64,000 nucleotides of DNA from Burkholderiaceae bacterium. Lineage in GTDB: Bacteria; Pseudomonadota; Gammaproteobacteria; Burkholderiales; Burkholderiaceae. Below the pieces are notes generated by a model, which was given only the letters and a program-made list of their open reading frames with translations, searched no databases and had not been told where the DNA came from. Numbering within the stretch: position 1 is the first letter of the stretch; every line of letters begins with the position of its first letter. The stretch is from contig CANJBQ010000007.1 in the NCBI GenBank assembly GCA_947472645.1, forward strand, positions 1 to 64,000, read 5' to 3'. A program made the translations under genes and the position numbers. This document shows positions 48,129 through 57,173 of the stretch, piece by piece.

Positions 48129-49580
48129 TTAACGAGTCAGCTGACTAGTGGGGCTTGTCTCCCAACTACCACCGAGCGCTTTGATAAGAGCAATTGAAGT
48201 AATCAGTTGAGTACCTTTGTATTGCGTCGCTGTTCTAGCAATGTTTAGTTGGTTTTGTTCAGTGAGTAGTTTGATACTAATATTATCTAGTCCTGCTTCA
48301 TAACGAAGGTTAGAAATTTTCAGCGCGCGATTTTGACTGAGTAGGGCATTATCGACATTGGACCTAGCTTGGCTGATTTGTTCTAAGTTACCTAGTGCAT
48401 CTTGAGTCTCTTGGAAAGCGGATAGGATCGTTTGTCGATAGCTAGCAACCGATGCAGTATAGGATGCTTTTGCTAGGTTAACCCCACCTTGGATCCTACC
48501 ACCATCAAAAATAGTTTGTGTGGCTGATAATCCGATTGACCAAATCAGTTGAGGTATCAGAAAAAGATTTTCAACGGCGGTCGCTTCAAAACCAATAAAG
48601 CTTGGGGCTAATAAAAGGCTCGGATAATAAGCTGCTTTTGCGACCCCGATTTGCGCATTGGCTGCCGCCATTGCTCGTTCAGCTGAGGCGATATCTGGTC
48701 TTCTCTCTAAAAGGGAGCTTGGAATAACTTTTGGAATGTTAGGTACTTGATTAGGTAATGAGCCTGGTGGTAAACGAAATGAAGGCGCTGGAACTCCGAC
48801 CATCGAAGCTAGGGAATTCTCCTGTACACTGCGCTGACCTTTTAGTATTTCTACTTGAGCCAAAGTTACTTTAAGGGCGCTATTTTGAAGGTCAACCTCC
48901 GATTGATTAGCGAGCCCATTTTCGTAACGTTTTGTGATAGTTGACAGGCTTTTTGTTTGAAGTTGACTAATGGATTGAAGTATTTTGATTTCTTCTTCGG
49001 TTTGTCGGATCGTAAAATATAACTGAGCAAGTTGCGCGGTCATAATTAGCTTCACATTTTCAAAATCATATTTTGCTTGATTAACATTCGCTGTCGCAGA
49101 CTCAACATCACGTCGAATCTTACCTAGCCAATCAAATTCATAACTCACGGCAACAAAGGGCTTTAGATCAAATTGGGTCGTTGTTTGATTTGGTGTGGCG
49201 TAGTTAGTTAAGGGGCGACCAGCAGAGATTTTTCCATCTGCGGCTAATGCTCCGCCTTGAACGATGGGAAGTTGAGCGGCGGCTCTGGTTTTTAAGCCAG
49301 CGTTCGCTTGGTCAATCTTTGCCAAAGCAATAATAATGCTTTGGTTTTCTTTTAAGCACTGTTCTTCGAGATTATTAAGGGTTGCATCTTCATAGACTTC
49401 CCACCACTTTGGTTTAGGTGAATTGTCTTGAGGCTTTGCAGTTTGCCACTGAATTTGTTGATTCTGACTGATGGATTTCCATTCTTTTGGGGCTACTATG
49501 TCTGGTCGCACATAATCTGGCCCGATGGTGCAAGCTGTAAGACCAATTGTCAATAAACTAAGGCAAAAAAATGACTTCAT
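48129..49580 (-). CDS. RND efflux outer-membrane factor (NodT/OprM type)
   Basis: This 483-residue outer-membrane lipoprotein has a lipobox LTAC with C17, then IGPDYVRP, the classical start of OprM/NodT proteins. Two similar halves contain long coiled helices (about residues 60-270 and 290-470), the TolC fold; ERRPDIASAERAMAAANAQIG is the family repeat signature. It forms the exit duct of a tripartite pump with the adaptor and permease encoded upstream. Its ATG overlaps the adaptor stop by one base (TAATG). Confidence 0.96.
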   Translation of the reverse strand: MKSFFCLSLLTIGLTACTIGPDYVRPDIVAPKEWKSISQNQQIQWQTAKPQDNSPKPKWWEVYEDATLNNLEEQCLKENQSIIIALAKIDQANAGLKTRAAAQLPIVQGGALAADGKISAGRPLTNYATPNQTTTQFDLKPFVAVSYEFDWLGKIRRDVESATANVNQAKYDFENVKLIMTAQLAQLYFTIRQTEEEIKILQSISQLQTKSLSTITKRYENGLANQSEVDLQNSALKVTLAQVEILKGQRSVQENSLASMVGVPAPSFRLPPGSLPNQVPNIPKVIPSSLLERRPDIASAERAMAAANAQIGVAKAAYYPSLLLAPSFIGFEATAVENLFLIPQLIWSIGLSATQTIFDGGRIQGGVNLAKASYTASVASYRQTILSAFQETQDALGNLEQISQARSNVDNALLSQNRALKISNLRYEAGLDNISIKLLTEQNQLNIARTATQYKGTQLITSIALIKALGGSWETSPTSQLTR

Positions 49581-50722
49581 TATTTTGAACTTTTCTCAGC
49601 TTTGCTTGGACTAACAATCACTTTTTGACCATTGGCAATAGAATCAGGGGGATTAATGATCAGCTCATCGTCTGCTTCGATACCACCTTTAATTTCGACG
49701 TTTTGCCCATAATCATTCCCAAGGACAACAGTTTTACGTTCCACCACACCATCTTTTACAACGGCTACTTCGACTCCTTTTACGCTAAATAATAGAGTTT
49801 TTGTTGGAATGATTTTAAGACCACTGCTATCGAGTTTGAAATTGATTTGCACGTAAAAACCTGGTAAAAAGCCAGTTTTGCTAGGCAGTAATATTTCTGC
49901 TTGCATGGTACGGGTTGCAGGGTCAACAGTAGAGGCGATTTTAGTTACCTTTGCCGTAATTTTTTGATTGGGTTGATCTGTTTGAAAAACCTCAACGGGT
50001 AAGCCGACAGAAACCTTCGCGGAATAATTTTGAGGTATGTATGCATATACTTTGAGAGAAGTGTTCTGAGACACGGTGAAAAGAGCTTGAGCAGAACCGG
50101 TATTACCTGTGTTCACGAGATCGCCGATATTAATATTACGTTTCGCGATAATGCCATCAAAGGGCGCGCGAACTTCTCTGAAGTTCAGTTGGTCTTGAAG
50201 TCTTTTTAAAACAGCCTCTGTTTGTCTGTAGGTATTTGTTTTTTCATCAAGTTCTTGTTGTGATACGGCATCATCATTGCGTAAACTTTGCCACCGAAGA
50301 TAGGCTTTTTTTGCGAGATCATAATTTGTTGTAGCTTCTTGCACTTGTTTTTCTACTTCTGGTATTTCTAATTCAGCGAGGAGATCACCTTTTTTTACAG
50401 ATTGACCAATATCTTTGTACCATTTTTTGACAAAGCCATTTGCTCTTGAATAGATCTGTGCTTCATTCACACCTTGAATGGTACCGGGCAAACTTAGAGG
50501 AATATTTTCAGCTTGTTTATTAATCGGTGTCGTTTGTACATAGATGGTTGAATTCTCACTCGACTTTTTAACAAGCTCTTCATAGCGTTGATGTTTTAGA
50601 AAAAAATGTAGAAATAATCCAATCGCAAAACCTAAAGCGATGACGATGAGAATCAGCGTCACCTTTTTTTGAGAAGGCTTTGATTCTTGGAAGTTATTGA
50701 GAGGATTCGGTGTAACGGTCAT
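49580..50722 (-). CDS. RND efflux periplasmic adaptor
   Basis: This 380-residue membrane-fusion protein has one N-terminal helix (VTLILIVIALGFAIGLFLHFF). After that come the lipoyl and hairpin domains (ANGFVKKWYKDIGQSVKKGDLLAELEIPEVEKQVQ) and beta-barrel parts typical of the AcrA/MdtA family (VRAPFDGIIAKRNINIGDLVN). It links the permease to the outer-membrane factor. The gene lies 12 bases downstream of the permease. The low number of cysteines and lack of a CusB-type metal motif argue against a metal pump, but cargo is not decided. Confidence 0.96.
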   Translation of the reverse strand: MTVTPNPLNNFQESKPSQKKVTLILIVIALGFAIGLFLHFFLKHQRYEELVKKSSENSTIYVQTTPINKQAENIPLSLPGTIQGVNEAQIYSRANGFVKKWYKDIGQSVKKGDLLAELEIPEVEKQVQEATTNYDLAKKAYLRWQSLRNDDAVSQQELDEKTNTYRQTEAVLKRLQDQLNFREVRAPFDGIIAKRNINIGDLVNTGNTGSAQALFTVSQNTSLKVYAYIPQNYSAKVSVGLPVEVFQTDQPNQKITAKVTKIASTVDPATRTMQAEILLPSKTGFLPGFYVQINFKLDSSGLKIIPTKTLLFSVKGVEVAVVKDGVVERKTVVLGNDYGQNVEIKGGIEADDELIINPPDSIANGQKVIVSPSKAEKSSK

Positions 50723-50734
50723 ATATCGATCTCT

Positions 50735-53700
50735 TTAATGATGTTTCTTTAAGGCTATTCGGTGGTGTATAGCGCCAAAAACAACGGGTACAAAAAACAA
50801 TGTGGAGACAGTAGCGAATAACAAGCCACCAATAACAGCTCTTCCTAGTGGGGCATTTTGCTCAGAGCCTTCACCAAAGCCGATTGCCATTGGAATCATT
50901 CCCAGGATCATGGCGATAGCGGTCATTAATACAGGGCGTAGTCTTGTCTTTCCTGCGTCTAATGCTGCTTCAAGAGCAGGCATACCTGCTTCAAGCTGTT
51001 GCTTGGCAAACGAAACTACCAAGATACTATTGGCAGTTGCTACACCCATCGTCATAATGGCACCCGTGAGGGCCGGAACGCTGAGATTGGTGCCAGTCAG
51101 TAATAGCATCCAAGCAATACCGGCTAACGCTGCTGGCAGAGCGCTAATAATAATTAAAGGGTCAATCCATGACTGAAAGTTCACAACAATGAGTAAATAG
51201 ACCAGTACCATGGCTCCGATAATTCCAAGACTTAAGCCAATATAAGAAGACTCCATAGTTTTGATTTGTCCACGTAAGACAATTTTGGTGCCTTTAGGTA
51301 AGTCGTTAGATTCTTCTTGAACGATTTGTTGAACATCTTTCGCTACGGATCCTAAATCACGTCCACGCGCATTAATATAGATATTAATTGCCGGCAAAAT
51401 ATCGTAACGGTCTACAACACCAAATTCAGTTTCTGGGACAGGAGTTACTAAGTTACCCAGCATTTGCGGCGAACCTATACTTCTTTGCGTTGCTGTATTT
51501 GTGGTGTTTCCTATAGGCAATTGCAAGAGGTCACTCATTGATTGAATTTTATATTGAGGGGTTTGTAATGCTAAGACATAAGCAATTTGGTTCGTGGGAT
51601 TTAGCCAAAAAATGGGTGATGTGGAGGTGTTTCCTGCAAGGGGTAGCAAAATACCTTGTGCAACATCGGCGGGGCTTAGCCCAATACTTTGTAATTTAGA
51701 GCGATCTACCATCATTTTAATGACAGGAAAATCACCTTTTTCTTGGATGTGAACATCAGTCGCCCCAGGAATATGAATGATTTTATTTTTGATCTTCGCA
51801 GCAATGGCGGCATTTTCAATTAAATTTTTACCCGTGATCTGTACGTCAATAGCAGCCGGTATTCCAAAGTTAAGAATTTGAGTCACGATATCGGCAGGCA
51901 GAATATAAAATTCATTTCCTGGGAATCTACGGTTTAATTCAGGCAATAATTTATCAATATACTCATCAGTTGGGCGATGGTTTTTTTTGAGAGAAATCAA
52001 AATATCGGCATCATTAGGTCCGACGGTTCCAGAGTTGCTATACGATAAGTTAATGCCGCTATAGGGTAAGCCGATATTATCGATTGTTGTTTCGAGCTCA
52101 TGCTCGGGGATGACATCCTTAATGGCATCTCGAACGCCACTGATAATCGCTGAGGTTTTTTCAATTCTGGTGCCGCTTGGAGCGCGCATATGCAATTTTA
52201 TTTGGCCGGAATCGATTTGTGGAAAAAGATCTCTTCCAAGAATGAAAAAAAGACCAAAAGAAACAACACAAAAACCCAAAAAACAGGTTGCAAAAACTTT
52301 GCGATGATCAAAGATCGAGTTCAGTAAATGAGCGTATTGCGTTCTAAAACTTTCAAATTGCTCATTAAACTGATGATGAATCTTCATAATAAAGCAACCG
52401 ACAATACTTTCGCTTTCTGATTTACCAAGCATCATGATTGCCAAGGTAGGCACAAGGGTTCTTGAAAGTATATAGGAGGCCATCATCGCAAATATGACCG
52501 CTTCCGCTAAGGGCACAAATAAAAACTTCGTAACACCTTGTAAAAAGAACATTGGTACGAAAACAATACAGATACAAATTGTGGAAACAAAAGCTGGAAC
52601 AGCGATTTCACCAGCCCCATCTAAAATTGCAGTGTATAAATTTTTACCCATATGAATATGTCGTTCGATATTTTCAATCGTCACGGTTGCATCGTCGACC
52701 AAAATACCAACGGCGAGTGCTAATCCACCTAAAGTCATAATATTGATAGTTTCACCAATCATATTGAGCATGACGAGCGAGGAGAAAATCGAAAGGGGAA
52801 TGGAAATGGAAATAATAGCCGTCGTTTTCCAATTGCCTAAAAATAATAAAAGCATCAATGCAGTTAGCCCTGCTGCAATTAAAGCTTCATGAATCACCCC
52901 TTCAATAGCAGCATTCACAAAAATCGATTGATCAAACAAGTATTTGTACTCGATTCCTGGTGGAGCAAGCTCCATAACGGAGGGTAGTTTTTCTTTGATA
53001 TTTCGAACAACATCGAGTGTTGATGCGCCACCATTTTTTAGAATCGAAATCAGTACACCGGAACTACCATCTTGATGCACGATATTAGTTTGTGGAGAAT
53101 ATCCATCTCTGACATGAGCGACTTCTTTGAGGTAAATGGTTGAGCCATTTTGGGTCTTGACTGGAATCTCATTAAGGCCACGAACAGTAGTGGGTGAAGC
53201 ATTTAAGCCGATCGCGAATTCGTTATCACCAAACTTAACCGTTCCTGATGGCAGTATGAGATTTTGAAGATTGACTGCATTCACAATATCTGCAGGAATC
53301 AATCCTTTGGCTGTTAAAGCGGAAGGATTAATATCGACTGAAACCAGTCGGACTTTGCCACCATAGGGGTTCGGAATAGAAGTTCCTGGGATCGTTACTA
53401 ATTGAGGTCGAATGACATTGACGGCAGTATCGTAGAGTTTTTCATCAGGCTGATCCTTACTAGAGATACCAATCTGTAAAACCGGAATGCTAGAAGCTGT
53501 GTATTTAATAATGAGTGGAGACTGAACTCCAGGGGGCATATTTTTGATCACCGATTGAGAAACTGCGGTGATTTGTGAAATGGCTAAATCAATATTGACA
53601 TTAGGTTGAAAATAAACTTTAACAATACCAATGCCCGATAACGATTGTGATTCGATATGTTCAATGTCATTGACAGTTGTCGTCAGCGCCCGTTCATGTG

Positions 53701-53896
53701 TTTGTGTAATACGTTGGGCAAGTGATTCTGCAGGTAGCCCGTTATAGGTCCAAATAACACTGACTACGGGGATATTAATATCTGGTAAAACGTCAACGGC
53801 AGTTCTCATTACAGCAAGGGGAGTCGCGAGCAGGATGAGAATTGCCATCACAATAAATGTGTAGCGTCTATCGAGAGCTAGTTTAACAATCCACAT
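50735..53896 (-). CDS. RND efflux permease (AcrB/HAE type)
   Basis: This 1053-residue inner-membrane proton/substrate antiporter has two halves of six helices and two large periplasmic loops. The first helix reads FIVMAILILLATPLAVM, followed by VLPDINIPVVSV. The proton-relay aspartate pair is present in GILVDDATVTIENIERH. Regions SAIISISIPLSIF-like (IISISIPLSIFSSL) and GAIMTMGVATANSILV are RND signatures; HAE-type multidrug pumps are the closest class. There is no CusA methionine or histidine cluster that I can see. It is the first gene of the leftward three-gene pump operon. No adjacent repressor gene is present. Confidence 0.96.
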   Translation of the reverse strand: MWIVKLALDRRYTFIVMAILILLATPLAVMRTAVDVLPDINIPVVSVIWTYNGLPAESLAQRITQTHERALTTTVNDIEHIESQSLSGIGIVKVYFQPNVNIDLAISQITAVSQSVIKNMPPGVQSPLIIKYTASSIPVLQIGISSKDQPDEKLYDTAVNVIRPQLVTIPGTSIPNPYGGKVRLVSVDINPSALTAKGLIPADIVNAVNLQNLILPSGTVKFGDNEFAIGLNASPTTVRGLNEIPVKTQNGSTIYLKEVAHVRDGYSPQTNIVHQDGSSGVLISILKNGGASTLDVVRNIKEKLPSVMELAPPGIEYKYLFDQSIFVNAAIEGVIHEALIAAGLTALMLLLFLGNWKTTAIISISIPLSIFSSLVMLNMIGETINIMTLGGLALAVGILVDDATVTIENIERHIHMGKNLYTAILDGAGEIAVPAFVSTICICIVFVPMFFLQGVTKFLFVPLAEAVIFAMMASYILSRTLVPTLAIMMLGKSESESIVGCFIMKIHHQFNEQFESFRTQYAHLLNSIFDHRKVFATCFLGFCVVSFGLFFILGRDLFPQIDSGQIKLHMRAPSGTRIEKTSAIISGVRDAIKDVIPEHELETTIDNIGLPYSGINLSYSNSGTVGPNDADILISLKKNHRPTDEYIDKLLPELNRRFPGNEFYILPADIVTQILNFGIPAAIDVQITGKNLIENAAIAAKIKNKIIHIPGATDVHIQEKGDFPVIKMMVDRSKLQSIGLSPADVAQGILLPLAGNTSTSPIFWLNPTNQIAYVLALQTPQYKIQSMSDLLQLPIGNTTNTATQRSIGSPQMLGNLVTPVPETEFGVVDRYDILPAINIYINARGRDLGSVAKDVQQIVQEESNDLPKGTKIVLRGQIKTMESSYIGLSLGIIGAMVLVYLLIVVNFQSWIDPLIIISALPAALAGIAWMLLLTGTNLSVPALTGAIMTMGVATANSILVVSFAKQQLEAGMPALEAALDAGKTRLRPVLMTAIAMILGMIPMAIGFGEGSEQNAPLGRAVIGGLLFATVSTLFFVPVVFGAIHHRIALKKHH

Positions 53897-54355
53897 GTAC
53901 TTAGTTCTTTAACTTTACGAATAATGATATTGAGATATTTGTCTTATATGCCGCCTTTATAGGCGAATCTTTATATTTTTTTGAAAGCATCCTATCATAG
54001 CAGAAATATTGGTCTCCAAAGTAGTCCTTAGTTGCCTTGACGACTATTTTTCTTATTTGGTATTTTGGGCGCTAATTGGGTACAAACTAGTCATTAAATA
54101 AGCGTGAATGCAGGATTTTTCTTGATATAGATGAAGTACTCTTGAGTTGACTAACGGCATACTTTTTAGCATGCATATTGAATGGATATCGGCTAATGTT
54201 GACAGATTATAAGTAGTGAATGAGTTCTTAAATCTTGCCACCATCAGCCCATCATGATGAAATGATAAGATATAAATACACTCTTTAATCGTGCTACTAA
54301 GCTGGTATTAGTTACAGAATATCCAAAATTACATCACATTAATTGATGAATAGTC
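53897..54355. other. 459-base gap upstream of RND operon and SUMF1-like gene
   Basis: This is a divergent non-coding region. The only structure I see is a small hairpin CGCCT-TTAT-AGGCG at 53952-53965. No tRNA, riboswitch or clear operator is recognised. A 63-codon reverse frame at 54053-54244 has no ribosome site and no family resemblance. Promoters for the leftward pump operon and for the rightward SUMF1-like gene must lie here. Confidence 0.6.
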
Positions 54356-55126
54356 ATGAAAAAATTCCACCATATTTCTTTTTTTAGATCATTAATTATT
54401 GCCTTTTTGTTATTTGAATCGCCATGGGTGATGAGTCATCCAATATCGACAATACCCGTCATCAAAATTAGTACAGTGCTATGGGACCAAACGGAGATGA
54501 CAATTGCAGATGTCAAAATCTTTGCCTCAGCTACAGGATTTATAAGCCAGGCAGAAAAAAATGGTGGTGGGCTATCCTATGAAGGTGGTTTTGTAAAAAA
54601 ACCGGGGTGGATCTGGAAAACGCCCTACGGTGAAAATGCGAATGATCAAGAACCTGCTGTGCATCTTAATCAAAAGGAAGCGGAATTAATTTGCCGTCAT
54701 TTTGGTAAACGATTGCCAACAGATGCAGAGTGGACATCTGGGGCCTTTTTGGAGCAACGCGATAATCCCCCGAGTGGATATACAAAAGGGCAGCGTTACC
54801 CATATCCTGGAGGTAGTACTCCCAAGAGTTCACATTGCTTAAGCGGTTGTGGAGATTACACGGGCTTAGCTCCTTCAGGGGCTTTAAACCGAGGAACTGG
54901 TCATGTCACTGCAGGAACTACGAAACCAGGCGTGAATGGGTTATTTGATATGGGAGGTAATGTTTGGGAGTGGACCTCGACAGAACGTAATGGCGGGTTT
55001 ATTACTCGAGGGGCATCCTGGTGGTATGGCTCTGAACGTCAACAAGAGTCAGATGTTGAGTCAAAGTCTGGCGATATCGCAGTCGTATACATTGGCTTTA
55101 GATGTGTTGCTAATGCTTTAAGGTAA
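54356..55126 (+). CDS. Secreted SUMF1-fold protein without FGE cysteines
   Basis: This 256-residue protein has a signal peptide (hydrophobic core, ending near VMSHP) and a C-terminal SUMF1/FGE-sulfatase fold: QPAVHLNQKEAELICRHFGKRLPTDAEWTSGA (residues 99-130), GLFDMGGNVWEWTS (196-208) and GGFITRGASWWYG (213-224). It ends in YIGFRCVANA as the family does. The paired active-site cysteines of formylglycine-generating enzyme are missing; cysteines are only C113, C161, C165 and C250. C161-C165 form an extra HCLSGCGD loop. It resembles NirV-like members whose role is not established. It stands upstream of fccAB after a terminator, so it is probably a separate transcript. Function unknown; a chaperone or structural role is conceivable. 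Confidence 0.85.
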   Translation: MKKFHHISFFRSLIIAFLLFESPWVMSHPISTIPVIKISTVLWDQTEMTIADVKIFASATGFISQAEKNGGGLSYEGGFVKKPGWIWKTPYGENANDQEPAVHLNQKEAELICRHFGKRLPTDAEWTSGAFLEQRDNPPSGYTKGQRYPYPGGSTPKSSHCLSGCGDYTGLAPSGALNRGTGHVTAGTTKPGVNGLFDMGGNVWEWTSTERNGGFITRGASWWYGSERQQESDVESKSGDIAVVYIGFRCVANALR

Positions 55127-55153
55127 ATCTCTTAAGAGCTCGATTTGTACTTA

Positions 55154-55179
55154 AAAAAGCAGCAATTTACCTGCTTTTT
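55154..55179 (+). terminator. Terminator after the SUMF1-like gene
   Basis: AAAAAGCAG (55154-55162) pairs with CTGCTTTTT (55171-55179) across an eight-base loop. The T-run on the right fits rightward termination, separating this gene from fccA. Confidence 0.8.
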
Positions 55180-55363
55180 GTCATTTTGTATCAGATTTTA
55201 GCTGATGTAGTCTTTGCTTAAATGACTAAAAATTATTGATCATCCCAATTTAGTTATAAGGTTATGAAAATTTTATCTAAATAAAATGATTCTTTTTTGC
55301 CTAAGATGATTCGATTGCTATTAGGATGTTGAAGTAACGTTTTGTGACAAAGGTATATAAATA

Positions 55364-55714
55364 ATGATAATGATGAAAAGTGTTACAAACCTGATATTGG
55401 TTGTATTGAGTATGTCAATGATGGGTATGAGTTCGAGTGTGATGGCTCAAACAAAGTTGATACAAACAAAGAGTGCCTCGGATCTTTACCAACGAGGAGT
55501 CGCTGCTACCTGCGCTAATTGCCACGGCACTGATGGGCAGGGCGTTGAAAATGCCACAATGCCGGTGATCAATCATCTCAATAGTGAGCAGATCTTAACT
55601 CAACTAAGGGCATTCAAAAGTGGTGCACGCGAGGGCACCATCATGCCACAGTTGGCTAAAGGCTATAGCGATGAGCAAATGCAAAGCATTGCTATTTTCT
55701 TAGGCAAAAAATAA
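55364..55714 (+). CDS. fccA: Cytochrome c subunit of flavocytochrome c sulfide dehydrogenase
   Basis: This 116-residue precursor has a signal peptide ending MAQT and one haem-binding CANCH site (C50, C53, H54). A methionine in EGTIMPQLAKGYSDEQM is the likely sixth ligand. It is a mono-haem class I cytochrome c. Its location 15 bases before the fccB gene identifies it as the cytochrome subunit; some FCSD enzymes have a di-haem subunit, while others are mono-haem as here. It takes electrons from the flavoprotein in the periplasm and gives them to a downstream cytochrome or oxidase. AAAGG ahead of the ATG is the probable ribosome site. Confidence 0.9.
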   Translation: MIMMKSVTNLILVVLSMSMMGMSSSVMAQTKLIQTKSASDLYQRGVAATCANCHGTDGQGVENATMPVINHLNSEQILTQLRAFKSGAREGTIMPQLAKGYSDEQMQSIAIFLGKK

Positions 55715-55729
55715 TTCAAGGGAATCTAT

Positions 55730-57007
55730 ATGAATCGTCGTTATTTCTTGGGGCAAAGTATTGCCACTTTAGGTGCAATAGCAATGTATCCAGCGATTGG
55801 ACGCGCTACTGATCTAAATAAAGCAGAGATTATTGTGGTTGGCGGTGGTTATGGTGGGGCAACAGCAGCTAAATATCTCCGACTGTTTTCTAATTACACA
55901 GCGAAAGTAACTCTGATTGAGCCCAATGCGGAATTTGTTTCATGTCCTTTATCTAATTTAGTCGTGGGTGGATCTAGACAGATGTCTGAGTTAACTTCAG
56001 CTTACTCCAATTTATCAAAACGTCATGGCGTAAGATTAATCAAAGGCAGTGTTGCATCGATTGATGGCGAGAAGAAAACCCTCAAATTAGCTTCAGGCGT
56101 AACAATGAAGTTTGATAAGTTAGTTTTATCTCCAGGTATTAGCATGATGATGGATAGTATTGAGGGTCTTTCAGCTGCAAATCAATTCGGCGCCACGATA
56201 CAAGCCTGGAAAGCTGGTCCTGATACAGTTGCATTGCACAATCAATTAGCTTCCATGCAAGATGGTGGCGTATTTGCTATTAGTATTCCTGAAGCACCAT
56301 ATCGCTGCCCTCCGGGCCCATATGAACGTGCTTGTCAAGTTGCTAGCTACTTTAAACAATACAAACCAAAATCAAAAGTGCTCATTTTGGATGCAAACCA
56401 AGATATCGTTTCCAAACCAGCACTGTTTAAGAAAGCTTGGGCGGAAGAATATACAGGCATGATTGAATATCGTCCGCAATTTAAGGTAGCGGCGGTTGAT
56501 GCAAAAACAAAGACTATTAAATTTGAAGTACAAGAAGACGTCAAGGCGGATGTTTTAAATATATTGCCAGCCATGCGTGCAGGAGATATTGCATTATCGA
56601 GTGGGGTAGTTAACTCGAATGGCCGCTGGGCTAATGTAAATTACCTCAATTTTGAATCAACGGCGGTAAAAGATATTCACGTTCTTGGGGACTCAATACA
56701 AGCCGCGCCTCTGATGCCTAAATCGGGGCATATGGCTAACTCGCATGCCAAAGTTGCCGCCGCAGCGATTGTTGCAGAGCTTAATGGTTGGGATATCAAT
56801 CCAGCCCCAGTTCTAACGAATACTTGCTATAGCTTTATTGATTCCAAAAAAGTCGTTCATGTGGCAAGTGTGCATCAATATAACGCGGCTGAAAAAACCT
56901 TTAAAACAGTAGCAGGGTCTGGCGGTTTATCGACAGAGCCAAATGTCTTAGAAGGTATTTATGCTTGGGGCTGGGCACGTAATATTTGGTCAGATAGCCT
57001 TTCATAA
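55730..57007 (+). CDS. fccB: Flavocytochrome c sulfide dehydrogenase flavoprotein
   Basis: This 425-residue periplasmic FAD protein oxidises sulfide. A twin-arginine signal (MNRRYFLGQS) comes first. The FAD motif is IIVVGGGYGGATAAKYL. C72 in FVSCPLSNLVVGG corresponds to the covalent FAD cysteine of Allochromatium FccB. C193 (RCPPGPYERAC) and C366 (LTNTCYS) correspond to the redox disulfide pair (C161/C337 there). The SoxF branch is very similar, so the gene could also be called soxF; no sox genes are in the window. It is co-directional with fccA and ends in a strong terminator. Confidence 0.95.
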   Translation: MNRRYFLGQSIATLGAIAMYPAIGRATDLNKAEIIVVGGGYGGATAAKYLRLFSNYTAKVTLIEPNAEFVSCPLSNLVVGGSRQMSELTSAYSNLSKRHGVRLIKGSVASIDGEKKTLKLASGVTMKFDKLVLSPGISMMMDSIEGLSAANQFGATIQAWKAGPDTVALHNQLASMQDGGVFAISIPEAPYRCPPGPYERACQVASYFKQYKPKSKVLILDANQDIVSKPALFKKAWAEEYTGMIEYRPQFKVAAVDAKTKTIKFEVQEDVKADVLNILPAMRAGDIALSSGVVNSNGRWANVNYLNFESTAVKDIHVLGDSIQAAPLMPKSGHMANSHAKVAAAAIVAELNGWDINPAPVLTNTCYSFIDSKKVVHVASVHQYNAAEKTFKTVAGSGGLSTEPNVLEGIYAWGWARNIWSDSLS

Positions 57008-57021
57008 TTTTATAGCGAAAT

Positions 57022-57047
57022 AAAAGGTAGCTGAGGCTACCTTTTTT
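57022..57047. terminator. Terminator after fccB
   Basis: AAAAGGTAGC (57022-57031) pairs perfectly with GCTACCTTTT (57036-57045) across TGAG, followed by T's. It ends the fccAB transcript and may also serve the convergent iron-transport gene. Confidence 0.93.
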
Positions 57048-57173
57048 CGAACGCCATAAACTTTGTGGATAGTTCATACTTCAATACTAAGATACGAATG
57101 GTTGGCCAAGAAGGGGGGCACCATTTCCTTTTTTCAATCTTGCACCCTATGTGTACTGCTAACAATACTGCAC

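Noticed and set aside
48129..53896. Heavy-metal (CusCBA-type) identity for the RND pump
   Set aside because: No methionine or histidine metal clusters were visible in adaptor or permease; HAE-type pump features fit better.
54053..54244. 63-codon reverse frame upstream of the RND operon
   Set aside because: No ribosome site, no recognisable family, and low-complexity composition; likely a chance frame in a non-coding gap.
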